DNA from: Paracoccus solventivorans
GTDB lineage: Bacteria; Pseudomonadota; Alphaproteobacteria; Rhodobacterales; Rhodobacteraceae
Assembly: GCF_900142875.1 (NCBI RefSeq)
Contig: NZ_FRCK01000003.1
Span: forward strand, 1 to 64,000
Reading direction: 5' to 3'
Length of the DNA: 64,000 nt
A program made the position numbers and the translations under genes. Below are positions 32,814 to 41,920 of this stretch, piece by piece. Below the pieces are notes generated by a model. That model ran no database searches. It had not been told where the DNA came from and saw only the letters and a program-made list of their open reading frames with translations. Each line of letters begins with the position of its first letter. Within the stretch, counting starts at the first letter, position 1.

Positions 32814-35387
32814 ATGACAGTCATCACCCAATCTCATTTCGGTGGGAACATCGTTCTCACCCGCGACAGCGCCACGCCGGGAGAGGCCTATCAGGAGATG
32901 CTGAAGGAGATCGACTTCAGTAGCTTCCGCTACCCGGGTGGGTCCGTGACGGAACATCAGACTTGGGAGAACGGTGGGCTTGAAAGACTTTTCGGCCCCT
33001 CGATGGAGCCGGGGTCCGACGGCTATGTCATGACCATACGCGAGGCGCTTCAGCTTTCGATCGACCACGGCGCGAGTCTCACGATCGTTGTCCCGACATT
33101 CCAGTTCTGGGATGCGGGCAGCAAGACCTTCGACGACGCCGGGTTCGACCGGTATCTGGACGAACTTGAGCAGGCGCTCGTAGAATATCCCGAAGCCCAG
33201 ATCGAAGGCTTCGAGATCGGCAACGAATACTGGTCCACGATCGACGCGACTGATTACGGCATGATCGCGTCGCACGAGATCATAGGTCTCCATGACCTCA
33301 ACCTGAGCCTCGCCGACCAACTGGGGAGCGATTGGGAGCCGGCGGGCATAGGCATTCAGGCGGGTGCATCGTGGCGCGCCAGCGCCTTGGACGAGAGCAA
33401 CCAGATTGCACAGGCGATCTCGGCAGAAGCCCGCCCCTATGTCACCACCATCTATCAGCATGCCTATCCGAACGCCCTGGATGGTGTTGCCGGCAAGGTA
33501 ACCCGTATTCTGAAGACGATGGAGGTCTTCAAGAATGTGGAAGGCTTCGGAGACCTCAAGCTCTCGCTGTCCGAGTTCAACATGAGCAAGGATGGCCCGA
33601 TGGGCACTGACCAGGCAGGCCACTGGATCGAGACGTTCGGCCAGTTCGTGGAAGCCGGGATCGACGAGATTTACATATGGGGAACGCAATATGGGTGGCA
33701 GTCCAACAAGCTTTATGACTCCCTGCTGAATGGGCGCGAGAGCAACGGTGGCGACATCAAGGTCATCGCCACCCCGATGGGGCAGATCTACGACTTGGCC
33801 GAGAGTCATCTCATCGGCAAGGCGGTTATCGATGATGACACAGCTGCGGTTGGTCTGGGCATACCGGACCAAGTCAATGTGACCGGGTTTCAGGGCGACG
33901 GCCAGCGGATCGTCTTCCTGCACAACCGCAACGAAGGCAAGGCTTCGATCGATCTCTCTGGACTTGGTGACAGCGGGCATGTGTCGGTGCATCACCTAAC
34001 GCCGGCCGACTCCCCATACACCGCGCAGGACGAATCGGACCGGTATCCGAAACCCGGGCTCACGGTGGATACCCGCGGCGACATGAAGGTTCGCACAGAA
34101 GAGGCGATTGGAGACGACTTGGTTCTCGCCCCTGGCGATGTCATCATGATCACCATCTCGGACCCCGGGCGGGATCTGGTGCTGGAAGGCGCTCACAACG
34201 TGACCAACCCGCGCACCGGCATGGTCAACGACCATATTATCGGCGGAACCGGGAATGACATCCTCAGGGGGCATGTAGGCAACGATACGCTTGACGGGGG
34301 GGCGGGTAACGACGTCATCATCGGCGGCCGCGGAGACGATGTTCTCCTCGGAGGGAAAGGCAACGATGTCTTGATCGCGGATCAAGGCTCCGACGTCGTC
34401 GATGGTGGCGAGGGCGATGATCTGGTCCTGGTGCTGGGAGACGACGACTCCCAGATCACGGCCATCAACGCCGGCCTCGGTAATGACATCATCCTCACCA
34501 AGGGCGCCCAGAACATCGAGATCACGGGGTTCGATTCAGGAGATGCGATTGGTCTTGGAGGCGTATTCCAGGACGTTCAAGGCTTAGGTCGCGCCCTTTC
34601 CATGAACGCGGGGGATCTGATCCTGACTCTTCCCGGCGGACAAGAGATCCGCTTTGTGGGAGGAGCAGGTCTTCTTGAACAGATGTCGGAACTCGTGATC
34701 GACTTTCGAGATGGTGAGCAGGTTGATGCTTTACTGCAGTCGGTATTCTCCGGCCTATCGCACGAGCAGATTGCCGAGGTTTACAAGGCCGCTCCGGACT
34801 TTGGCGAGATCGTTAGTGGCGTGGAGGGATGGAATACCGCCGCAGACGCCATTGATCGTGTCGAAAGCGGTCATCCAGAGCAACCCAAAGAGCCGCTCCC
34901 GTCGTATCGACCTCCTGCTCCGGAAGATACGCAACCCGAACCCGGATATCCTGGATCCGGTGCGGAGGAACTCGGGTCGGTCCCTCAGATTCCCGGAACA
35001 GATCAGCCCCCTTCATATGCTGACGACACCGACTACCTGCCTGATATTTACGACAGCGGGGACTACCTGCCTGATCCTCCGGCAGAGGAACCTCGGGACT
35101 ATGATTCGGCATCCGGAGGCGGCTGTTTCGTTGCGACCGCCGCTTATGGTGATCGCCTGCACCCCGACGTGGTCGCGCTGCGCTACTTCCGGGATCATCA
35201 CCTTATCCGCACCGCTGCAGGCCGAAGCTTTGTCAGGTTTTACTGGATCGTGGGCCCCCGCCTGGCCGCAGTCACGAAACCTCATCAGTTGCACGCGATC
35301 TCCGCGAGAATGTTGCTCACACGTCTCGTGCGCATCTTGCGTGCCTTGGGCAAGACCGGATCTCCGCCTGCCCGCAGGCGGCGTTGA
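32814..35387 (+). CDS. Glycosidase-like RTX protein with CFI-box C-terminus
   Basis: This gene encodes 857 residues. Residues about 1-380 look like a TIM-barrel glycoside hydrolase of clan GH-A: FRYPGGSVTEHQTW near the start, an acid/base candidate in EIGNEYW (about 133) and a nucleophile candidate in LSLSEFNMS (about 253). Residues about 470-540 hold five or six RTX calcium repeats (GGTGNDILRG, GGAGNDVIIGG, GGRGDDVLLGG). A Pro/Asp/Glu-rich linker follows (about 690-765). The end (about 768-815) is a CFI-box domain, GGGCFVATAAYGD then LRYFRDHHLI and GRSFVRFYW. There is no signal peptide, fitting type I secretion. Codon choice is visibly less G+C-biased than in neighbours, suggesting transfer. 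Confidence 0.85.
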   Translation: MTVITQSHFGGNIVLTRDSATPGEAYQEMLKEIDFSSFRYPGGSVTEHQTWENGGLERLFGPSMEPGSDGYVMTIREALQLSIDHGASLTIVVPTFQFWDAGSKTFDDAGFDRYLDELEQALVEYPEAQIEGFEIGNEYWSTIDATDYGMIASHEIIGLHDLNLSLADQLGSDWEPAGIGIQAGASWRASALDESNQIAQAISAEARPYVTTIYQHAYPNALDGVAGKVTRILKTMEVFKNVEGFGDLKLSLSEFNMSKDGPMGTDQAGHWIETFGQFVEAGIDEIYIWGTQYGWQSNKLYDSLLNGRESNGGDIKVIATPMGQIYDLAESHLIGKAVIDDDTAAVGLGIPDQVNVTGFQGDGQRIVFLHNRNEGKASIDLSGLGDSGHVSVHHLTPADSPYTAQDESDRYPKPGLTVDTRGDMKVRTEEAIGDDLVLAPGDVIMITISDPGRDLVLEGAHNVTNPRTGMVNDHIIGGTGNDILRGHVGNDTLDGGAGNDVIIGGRGDDVLLGGKGNDVLIADQGSDVVDGGEGDDLVLVLGDDDSQITAINAGLGNDIILTKGAQNIEITGFDSGDAIGLGGVFQDVQGLGRALSMNAGDLILTLPGGQEIRFVGGAGLLEQMSELVIDFRDGEQVDALLQSVFSGLSHEQIAEVYKAAPDFGEIVSGVEGWNTAADAIDRVESGHPEQPKEPLPSYRPPAPEDTQPEPGYPGSGAEELGSVPQIPGTDQPPSYADDTDYLPDIYDSGDYLPDPPAEEPRDYDSASGGGCFVATAAYGDRLHPDVVALRYFRDHHLIRTAAGRSFVRFYWIVGPRLAAVTKPHQLHAISARMLLTRLVRILRALGKTGSPPARRRR

Positions 35388-35595
35388 AGCGTCACCGGAA
35401 GCACGCGGCAGTAACCTTGTGTTAGCTATTTAGTGCGACAATAATTTTGCTTCGGCCAATAAACTTATCAACTCAAAGAGCTCGAGACCTGACTCTATCC
35501 CAGCACCGGAACTGCCCCCTTTTTGAAAAGGACACGATCTATAAGAATTAATCGCCGGGCCTTACGTATACGTCCGGGGTGACCGCGGTTGACAT
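35388..35595. other. A+T-rich gap with weak hairpin
   Basis: This stretch is unusually A+T-rich for the window and has no gene. CCTTTT-TG-AAAAGG at 35518-35531 is a small perfect inverted repeat. It lies between the RTX gene and an IS66 remnant and is probably part of the same imported segment. Confidence 0.4.
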
Positions 35596-35850
35596 TCATC
35601 TTTTCTGCCAACTCCACGGTGCGAGTTCATCGATGCGGCTGATCTCGCGATCGGCAATGTGGGTCAGCAGCCAGGTTAGCCAGGCTTCGTCGTCGACATG
35701 GCTCATGCGGGCGGTCTCGATGAGAGTGTATGCGATCGCTTCCGAGCATGAAGAGATAATTCTTACGCCCGAGGGTCAGCGGGCTGATTGACCGCTCGCA
35801 GATATTGTTGTCCAGTTCGATCTGGCCGTTTTCGCATCGCGAATATCCAT
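35596..35850 (-). pseudogene. IS66-family transposase (TnpC) C-terminal remnant
   Basis: Reading leftward, one frame gives [30 protein letters not shown] second frame continues [30 protein letters not shown] and ends [13 protein letters not shown]. Intact IS66 transposases have these two blocks joined by about seven residues, so a short deletion shifts the frame between them. Only the last 80 or so residues of about 520 remain. The piece flanks the glycosidase/RTX gene and may have helped bring it in. Confidence 0.8.
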
Positions 35851-36050
35851 GCTGGTCCTTTGCGTGCCGTCCCGCCTCTCAGGATGGCCAGGCTTCGAAA
35901 GCCGTCAAGAAGCGGCAAGATCGCATCACCTGCATGGCAAGTCCAAAGGACGTGACACGGAACCTTTCTGCCAAGGCCGGCATTCTCAATCCTGCCGGCG
36001 CGTGGCGGGCGCGTTAACAGCCGTCCTGCCCTGAAAGGGGGGCACCGATC

Positions 36051-37998
36051 ATGACCGAGCCTGTTGCCAGCAGCGGCGACCGGACGCCCGACTCCGATAA
36101 GCCACCCGATCCCGACGCCGTGACGACCGATCATCCCGAGATCGGCGCCTCCCCGACTCCGGGGCTGATCCTTTCCACCCTGGGGGTGGTGTATGGCGAC
36201 ATCGGGACCTCGCCGCTTTATGCGCTTCGGGAATCGCTGCGGCATGCGCATGAACACCACATGGCGGAAACCGCGGTGATCGGCATCGTGTCGCTGCTGT
36301 TCTGGACCGTGGTGCTGATCGTCACGCTGAAATATGTCGTCCTGATCCTGCGTGCTGATAACAACGGTGAGGGCGGCACCCTGTCGCTGGTCGCCAAGGC
36401 CCAGGGGGCGCTGCACCGCCGGGCCTGGTGGCTGTATCTTGTGGGGATCGTGGGGGGTGTCGCTGTTCTTCGGCGACTCGATGATCACCCCGGCGATGTC
36501 GGTGCTGTCGGCGGTCGAGGGCATGACCCTTGTCCTGCCCGGGTTCGGCAACTGGGTGGTGCCGGTCACGCTGATCATCGTGGTGGCGCTGTTTTGGGTG
36601 CAGCGGACAGGAACCGAGGCGGTGTCGCGGTTTTTCGGCCCGGTGATGCTGATCTGGTTTCTGACCCTCGGTGTTCTTGGGGCGATGCATCTGCTGGACG
36701 ATTCCCGCATCCTGCAGGCGCTGAATCCGCTTTATGCCACAGGCTTCATTGCCCGGAACGGCCTGGATGTGCTGCCGGTGATGGGTTCCGTCTTCCTGGC
36801 CGTGACCGGAGCCGAGGCGCTATACGCCGACATGGGTCATTTCGGGCGCGGCCCCGTGCGCATGTCTTGGCTGGCCATCGTGTTCCCGGCCCTGACGCTC
36901 AGCTATATGGGACAGGGGGCGATGGTGCTGTCCCACCCGGAAAATGCCGACAATCCGTTCTTTCTGCTGGCGCCCGCGGCGTTCACCCTGCCGCTGGTGG
37001 TGCTGGCGACGGCGGCCACGGTGATCGCCAGCCAGTCGGTGATTTCGGGGGCGTTTTCCGTGTCCCAGCAGGCGGTGCAGCTTGGGCTGCTGCCGCGGCT
37101 GGAAATCCAGCACACCTCCGACACCCAGCAGGGGCAGGTCTATCTGCCGCGTGTGAACCTGATCCTGATGACCGGGGTCTGCGCGCTGGTTCTGGCCTTC
37201 GGCTCGTCCGAGCGGCTTGCCAGCGCCTATGGCATTGCGGTGACCGGGGACATGGTGATCACCTCGATCCTGGCGGTCATCGTGTTCCGCTATGCCTGGA
37301 AATGGAACTGGCTTGCCGTGCTGGGGATCATGCTGCCGGTCCTGGCCATCGAGCTGGTGTTCTTTTCAGCCAACCTGATGAAGGTGGTCGATGGCGGCTA
37401 TGTCCCGCTGATGTTTGCGGCCGTGGTGGTGACTTTCATGCTGGTCTGGATGCGGGGCACGCTGCTTTTGCAGCGCAAGCTGTCGGCGGAAAGCGTGGCG
37501 CTGGATTTCCTGGTCGAGCAATTGACCGACAGCCCGCCGACGGTGGTGCCGGGCACGGCGGTGTTCCTGACCGCGGATTCGAAGATCGCCCCTCCGGCGC
37601 TGATGCACAATCTCAAGCACAATCGCGTCCTGCACGAGCGCAACTTCGTCGTGACGGTCGAGGCCGCGACCACGCCCCGCGTTCCCGAGGACCGTCGCAT
37701 CCGCGTCGAACAGCTCGCCCCCCGGTTCTGGAGGGTCTGGCTGCGCTTTGGCTATATGGAGCAGCCGAATGTCCCCAAGGCGCTGGCGGGGGCCAAGGCG
37801 CAGGGGCTTAGATTCGACGTGATGTCCACGTCCTATTTCCTCAACCGTCGCTCGCTGCGGGTGGGGAAGGCGCGGCTGATGCCCCTCTGGGCTTCGCGGC
37901 TTTATGCGGGAATGTACCGCTCGGCCTCCGAGCCCACCAATTTTTATCGGCTGCCATCGAACCGGGTCGTCGAATTGGGCCAACAGATCAATATCTGA
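36051..37998 (+). pseudogene. kup: Low-affinity K+ uptake protein Kup, frameshifted
   Basis: The protein would have about 648 residues and twelve membrane helices. The first part (LSTLGVVYGDIGTSPLYALRESL, LRADNNGEGGTLSL) is in one frame to about 36450; the rest (FFGDSMITPAMSVLSAVEG ... ending PSNRVVELGQQINI) is in another. The shift falls at a run of six G (36452-36457), where five would restore LVGIVGVSLFFGDSM. All other Kup landmarks are intact, so a sequencing error or a recent mutation is more likely than decay. GAAAGGGGGG precedes the start. The gene appears to stand alone. Confidence 0.88.
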
Positions 37999-38051
37999 CA
38001 GGGGCTGGATTATGGTGGGGCCGAATCCGACCTGCCGCAAACGACGGCCGG

Positions 38052-38160
38052 GCGGCGCAGATCGCGCTGGCTTGTGGCTATTCCGACCACAGCGCTTTTA
38101 CCCGCCGCGTTCACAGCCAGATAGGTCCGAGAACCGCTCCCTGCGTGCTCATTCTTCCGT
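38052..38160 (+). pseudogene. AraC-type helix-turn-helix remnant
   Basis: One frame encodes AAQIALACGYSDHSAFTRRVHSQIG, the second helix-turn-helix of an AraC-family regulator (usual form IAxxCGFxDxSxFxRxFxxxxG). Nothing upstream matches the rest of such a protein. It overlaps the 3' end of the convergent RpiR gene by a few bases. It is an old fragment. Confidence 0.6.
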
Positions 38161-39069
38161 ATCGGATTCCGTCCGCGCGGCGCGTCGGGCGGGGCGGGTG
38201 GTTTCCCGCAGGCGCTCCAGTTCCGCCAGGGCGGTGGCGGCAGTCTCCCGATCCGTGGTCGCCAGCCCCAGCAGCAGCATCTCGAGGCAGGCCACGGTGG
38301 CGCTGTGCAGCGCCACATGCCCGCTGCGGCCCCGGGGGACGGGCAGGACCACCGTTGCGGATCGCGCCGGTTTTTCGTCCGGGGCGTCTGTCAGCAGAAT
38401 GACCGGGATCTGCAGGCGGCGCGCCTCGAAGATGGTTGCCTCGGCCTCGGGGTAGGGTTTGCCATAGGCCAGCATCACCAGCGCATCGCCACGTTCCAGT
38501 TCCAGCAGCTGGTCGGCAAGGGCCGGTCCCATCTGGTCGAGGACAAGCTGCCGCCGCCCCTTGCGACGCAATCGGGCGGCGAAATATGCGGCGATATGTG
38601 CGGTGGGGCCGACGCCGAAGACGGCGATCCTTTCAGCGACATGCAGGATCTTCAGCGCATCCGGCATGGCGCGGCGCACCGGGCCATCGCGCAGCGCCGC
38701 CAGGGCATCGCTGAGCGAGGCGATCACCCTGTCCATCGCGGCCTCGGTATCCTCGCCGACCTCGGCCCAGGTCCGGGCCAGATTGTCGGCCGGGGCGCTT
38801 CTTTCCCTGTAGGCGGAGGCAAGCTCGCTTCGCAGATCGTGCAGCCCGTCGAACCCGAGCGCCTGGACGGCGCGCACGACGGTCGCGTCCGAGGTTCCGG
38901 TCGCGCGCCCCAGATCGAGCGCCGAAAGGGTCAGGGTCTCGATCGGATTGGCTGCGATATAGTCCGCGACCCTCGTGCAGGCCGGCGACAGGCGATCACG
39001 GCAGCGGGCATGGCGCTGTGTGAGGATATCCCGTGCTGGCGCCGGGCCATTCCTGCGTGTCTTGGTCAT
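38149..39069 (-). CDS. RpiR/MurR-family transcriptional regulator
   Basis: This gene encodes 306 residues. The N-terminal HTH_6 domain (about 20-95) has RLSPACTRVADYIAANP and RATGTSDATVVRAVQALGFDGL. The C-terminal SIS domain (about 130-270), which binds phosphosugars, has ERIAVFGVGPTAHIAAYFAARL and LVMLAYGKPYPEAEATIFEARR. Length is normal. No sugar-metabolism gene lies next to it; the divergent neighbour is the broken fetA. Its targets therefore cannot be inferred from context. Confidence 0.92.
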   Translation of the reverse strand: MTKTRRNGPAPARDILTQRHARCRDRLSPACTRVADYIAANPIETLTLSALDLGRATGTSDATVVRAVQALGFDGLHDLRSELASAYRERSAPADNLARTWAEVGEDTEAAMDRVIASLSDALAALRDGPVRRAMPDALKILHVAERIAVFGVGPTAHIAAYFAARLRRKGRRQLVLDQMGPALADQLLELERGDALVMLAYGKPYPEAEATIFEARRLQIPVILLTDAPDEKPARSATVVLPVPRGRSGHVALHSATVACLEMLLLGLATTDRETAATALAELERLRETTRPARRAARTESDTEE

Positions 39070-39163
39070 GGTCGGCTTGCGTCTCCAACCCGGTGGATGT
39101 AGCGTTCGCTACCATATCGGAGCACATGGACAGATGCCATCCCTTGTCCGAGCAGGAAACCCA

Positions 39164-39795
39164 GTGTCTGCAACTGCCGCGCCGGCCAGGGCGGCCCCGC
39201 TGATCGTCGAGAACCTGTCCTGGGGCGAGGGATGTCCGCGCTGCAGCCTGACGGTCGCGCCCGGAGAATGCGTCGTGCTGACCGGACCCTCGGGCAGCGG
39301 CAAGAGCCGGCTGCTGCGGCTGATCGCCGACCTGGACCCGGGATTTGGCACCGCGCGGATCGGCAGCCTGGTGCGAGAGGAAATTCCCGCCAACGACTGG
39401 CGCCGGCTGGTGGTCTATGTGCCGGCAGATTCCGGGTGGTGGGCCTCTCGTGTGCGCTGCATATGTCGGACGAGGCGCGGGGGCGGCGGCTGTTCCCCGA
39501 TCTCGCGCTTCCCGACAAGCTCATGGACGCGGCGCCCGACGAGGTTTCGAGCGGCGAGCGCCAACGTTTGGCCCTCATCAGAGCCTTGATCCTGCAGCCG
39601 TATTTCATTCTGCTGGACGAGCCGACCTCTGCCCTCGACCCCGCTGCGACGCTGATGGTGGAAAGGGTCCTGGCCCGGGCAAAGGAGGATGGCACGGGGT
39701 TGCTGGTGGTATCGCATGATCCCGAGCAGGTCGCCCGCATCGCAGATCGGCACTACGCGCTGTCGGACTGCGGGCTGGCCGAGGTCGTTTCGTGA
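39164..39795 (+). pseudogene. fetA: Iron-export ABC ATPase FetA-like, frameshifted
   Basis: I take the GTG at 39164, preceded by AGGAAA. The first frame gives LIVENLSWGEG, Walker A GPSGSGKSRLLRLI and YVPADSGWWA. The second frame, from about 39457, gives HMSDEARGRRLFPDLALPDKLMDAAPDEV, the signature SSGERQRLALIRAL, Walker B LLDEPTSALDP and the H-loop VVSHDPEQV. One missing base near 39451-39460 explains the break; the site is not a homopolymer. The intact protein would have about 210 residues, like YbbL/FetA, the ATPase partner of the next gene. The GTGA overlap with fetB confirms the pairing. Confidence 0.82.
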
Positions 39796-40592
39796 CGCCG
39801 ATCACCCTCTCCGCATTCGACCTGCTGCTGGCGGCCCTTAGCCTGCTGATCGCCTCGGGGCTTTCGCTGCTGCTGTCGCTCGGGTTTCACCGGGCGATGG
39901 CCATCGCGGTCTTGCGGATGGTCGCGCAGTTGGTGCTGGTCGGGCTGCTGCTGCGCTACATCTTCGCGCTCTCGTCGCCTGTGGTCACGCTGGGCTTTGC
40001 TGCGGTCATGATCCTGGCTGCAACCTGGGAAGTTCACTCCCGGCAGAAGCGGCAGTTGCGCGGCTGGCTTCGTTTCGGCCTTGGTGGGCTGCCGGTAGTG
40101 ATCGCTACGACCTTCGTGACCGGCATAGCGCTGGCGACGGCGCTGCGCGAGGCGGCCTGGCTCGACCCCCGGCACACGATCCCCCTGGTCGGCATCATCC
40201 TGGGCACGGTGATGAACAGCACCAGCCTGGCGCTGAACACGATGCTTGGCAGCGTCCAGCGCGAGCGGCGCGCGATAGAGGCCCGGCTGTCCCTGGGCGC
40301 CGACAGCCATCTCGCCCTGCGCGAACTCCGCCTGTCGGCCGCCCATAACGGCCTGATCCCGGTCATCAACCAGATGGCGGGCGCAGGCATCATCACCCTG
40401 CCGGGTATCATGACCGGGCAGATTCTGGGCGGCATGGATCCCCTGGATGCCGCCCGATACCAGATCCTGCTGATGCTGCTTCTGGCCGGGGCGGGGGGCC
40501 TTGGCGTGATCCTGGCGACGCAGCTCTGCCTTGCGTCGGTCACCGACAAGCGGCACCGTCTGCGTCTCGACCGGCTGGAAGAGAGGGGCTGA
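39792..40592 (+). CDS. fetB: Iron export ABC transporter permease FetB (UPF0014)
   Basis: This gene encodes 266 residues starting with GTG at 39792. Six or seven hydrophobic helices are visible. The family hallmarks include AVLRMVAQLVLVGLLLRYIF, VGIILGTVMNSTSLALN, RRAIEARLSLGADSHLALRELRLSAAHNGLIPVINQMAGAGI (here split as IEARLSLGADSHLAL and GLIPVINQMAGAGI) and LPGIMTGQILGG. FetAB exports iron and lowers oxidative stress in E. coli. The partner ATPase is frameshifted in this sequence, so the pair may be non-functional here unless that is an error. Confidence 0.92.
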   Translation: MTPITLSAFDLLLAALSLLIASGLSLLLSLGFHRAMAIAVLRMVAQLVLVGLLLRYIFALSSPVVTLGFAAVMILAATWEVHSRQKRQLRGWLRFGLGGLPVVIATTFVTGIALATALREAAWLDPRHTIPLVGIILGTVMNSTSLALNTMLGSVQRERRAIEARLSLGADSHLALRELRLSAAHNGLIPVINQMAGAGIITLPGIMTGQILGGMDPLDAARYQILLMLLLAGAGGLGVILATQLCLASVTDKRHRLRLDRLEERG

Positions 40593-41146
40593 CCGTGGCA
40601 GGGCGGTTACGTATCGTGACAGCCCGTCGACAGGCGGATGCGGGATCAGAATGCCGGTGCACTGGCTGCACATCACGGTTGCTGCGGAGCGCACAAGGGG
40701 ATGGCTGCTTGGACCGGAGAGCGGCATGGGGATGGCGATGGCGATCGCCGGCACTCCCCAGTGGTCCAAAGATTCGAGTCATGACGCTGTCTGGAAACGA
40801 CTGCCTGGCCACCAGAGTGCTGGATGGCTGACGCGGCGGAGCAGGTTGGCTGGACGCTGGCTGCCGTCTGGGTGGCTGGCTGTCTTGCTGCAGCCTGTGT
40901 AACGCTTCTGCCGCGCGGACCAATGCGACAGCAGCGCTCGACAGTTTCGATCGAGATTGCCCGCATGTCCTGTCGCGGCCATCTGCCTGCGGGAGTGTTG
41001 CAGCCAGACAGGCCTGCGGCGTAGCCCCGGGGCCCTGATCTTTCCGCCGTTCACTCCGGTGTGGCACGCCTTCCGCCAGCGCAGCGGGGGCTGGCGCCGT
41101 CGGGCGCAGTCATGCCACGCAGCGGAAACCTGAATATCCGGGGGTC
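40593..41146. other. Gene-poor stretch
   Basis: I find no supportable gene in about 550 bases. A 66-codon frame at 40824-41024 with one hydrophobic segment (AAVWVAGCLAAACVTLL) is the only candidate and has no relatives that I recognise. The sequence is locally repetitive (GGCGATGGCGATGGCGATC, GGCTGGCTG). Confidence 0.35.
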
Positions 41147-41587
41147 TTACTGCCACCTCGGGGCACAGACATGCCCGCCCTCGGTGTCAGCCAGATAGAG
41201 CGGATGGAAGCTGCCAAGCCTGACTGCACCGACAATCTTGCAGCCCGCCTTGTCAGCACAGGCGGCCAGCGTCTCGCGCGCATCGTCAGCGGTACACAGC
41301 AGCTCATTCGAGCAGCGCCGATGATACAGCCCGCCGCCCGCATCCGAGGCCAGAAGCCCCGGCCGCTCGGCATCGCCGATGTCGAGCCCCAGCAGATCGG
41401 CCTCGGCCAGCGGATGCGCGTCCCGGACCTGCGGGGCCGGGATCTCGGTCCCATAGACGATGGCACTCGCCTCGCGAACCGTCGCTTCGGCATCGTCGCC
41501 ACACATCAGGCCAAGGTCCACCGGCTCGGATCTGCACGCCGTCAGGGCCAGTGCCGAGATGACAAGGGAAAGCGCCGTAAGCCTCAT
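41147..41587 (-). CDS. Small lipoprotein of unknown function
   Basis: This gene encodes 146 residues from the ATG at 41587, which gives a short signal peptide and lipobox (MRLTALSLVISALALTAC, Cys18). The mature part has seven cysteines, among them LMCGDD, RRCSNELLC, AACADKAGC and HVCAPRW, so it is likely held by several disulfides. No family is recognised. It stands alone between fetB and the amino-acid catabolic cluster. Confidence 0.68.
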   Translation of the reverse strand: MRLTALSLVISALALTACRSEPVDLGLMCGDDAEATVREASAIVYGTEIPAPQVRDAHPLAEADLLGLDIGDAERPGLLASDAGGGLYHRRCSNELLCTADDARETLAACADKAGCKIVGAVRLGSFHPLYLADTEGGHVCAPRWQ

Positions 41588-41920
41588 TCGTTTCAATCCG
41601 CTGGCTAATTGCTGACCGGGGGCGGCCGGTTGCCGGAACCCGGTTTGGGAACCGATAGCCGGAGGCCGCCGCCGCGACAATCCGGATGATGCCCGGCCGG
41701 CAATGGGACTGCGAGACGGGAAAGCTCAGGGGCACGAAGGCTGCAGAAGCGCCAGAACGATGATCGCGCGCCCCGCTCGAGGCGCAGCGGCGACCCGCCT
41801 CATACCTGTCCCGCGCAGATTCTGGCCCCCGGCACCGGCCACCCAGACGGCCCGGATCTGGACCTGTGCCTGACCGGCTGGTGACGGACCCCACTGTCTC
41901 GCGCCACGCGCAGCTCCTCC
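41588..41920. other. Gene-free gap
   Basis: About 330 bases without a convincing gene. A GC-rich hairpin-prone stretch (GGCGGCCGGTTGCCGG) lies near 41622. It separates the lipoprotein promoter from the 3' end of the acyltransferase-like gene. Confidence 0.35.

Noticed and set aside
40824..41024. Possible 66-residue single-helix membrane protein
   Set aside because: One hydrophobic segment is visible, but there is no ribosome-binding site, no family and the region is repetitive, so it is not supportable as a gene.
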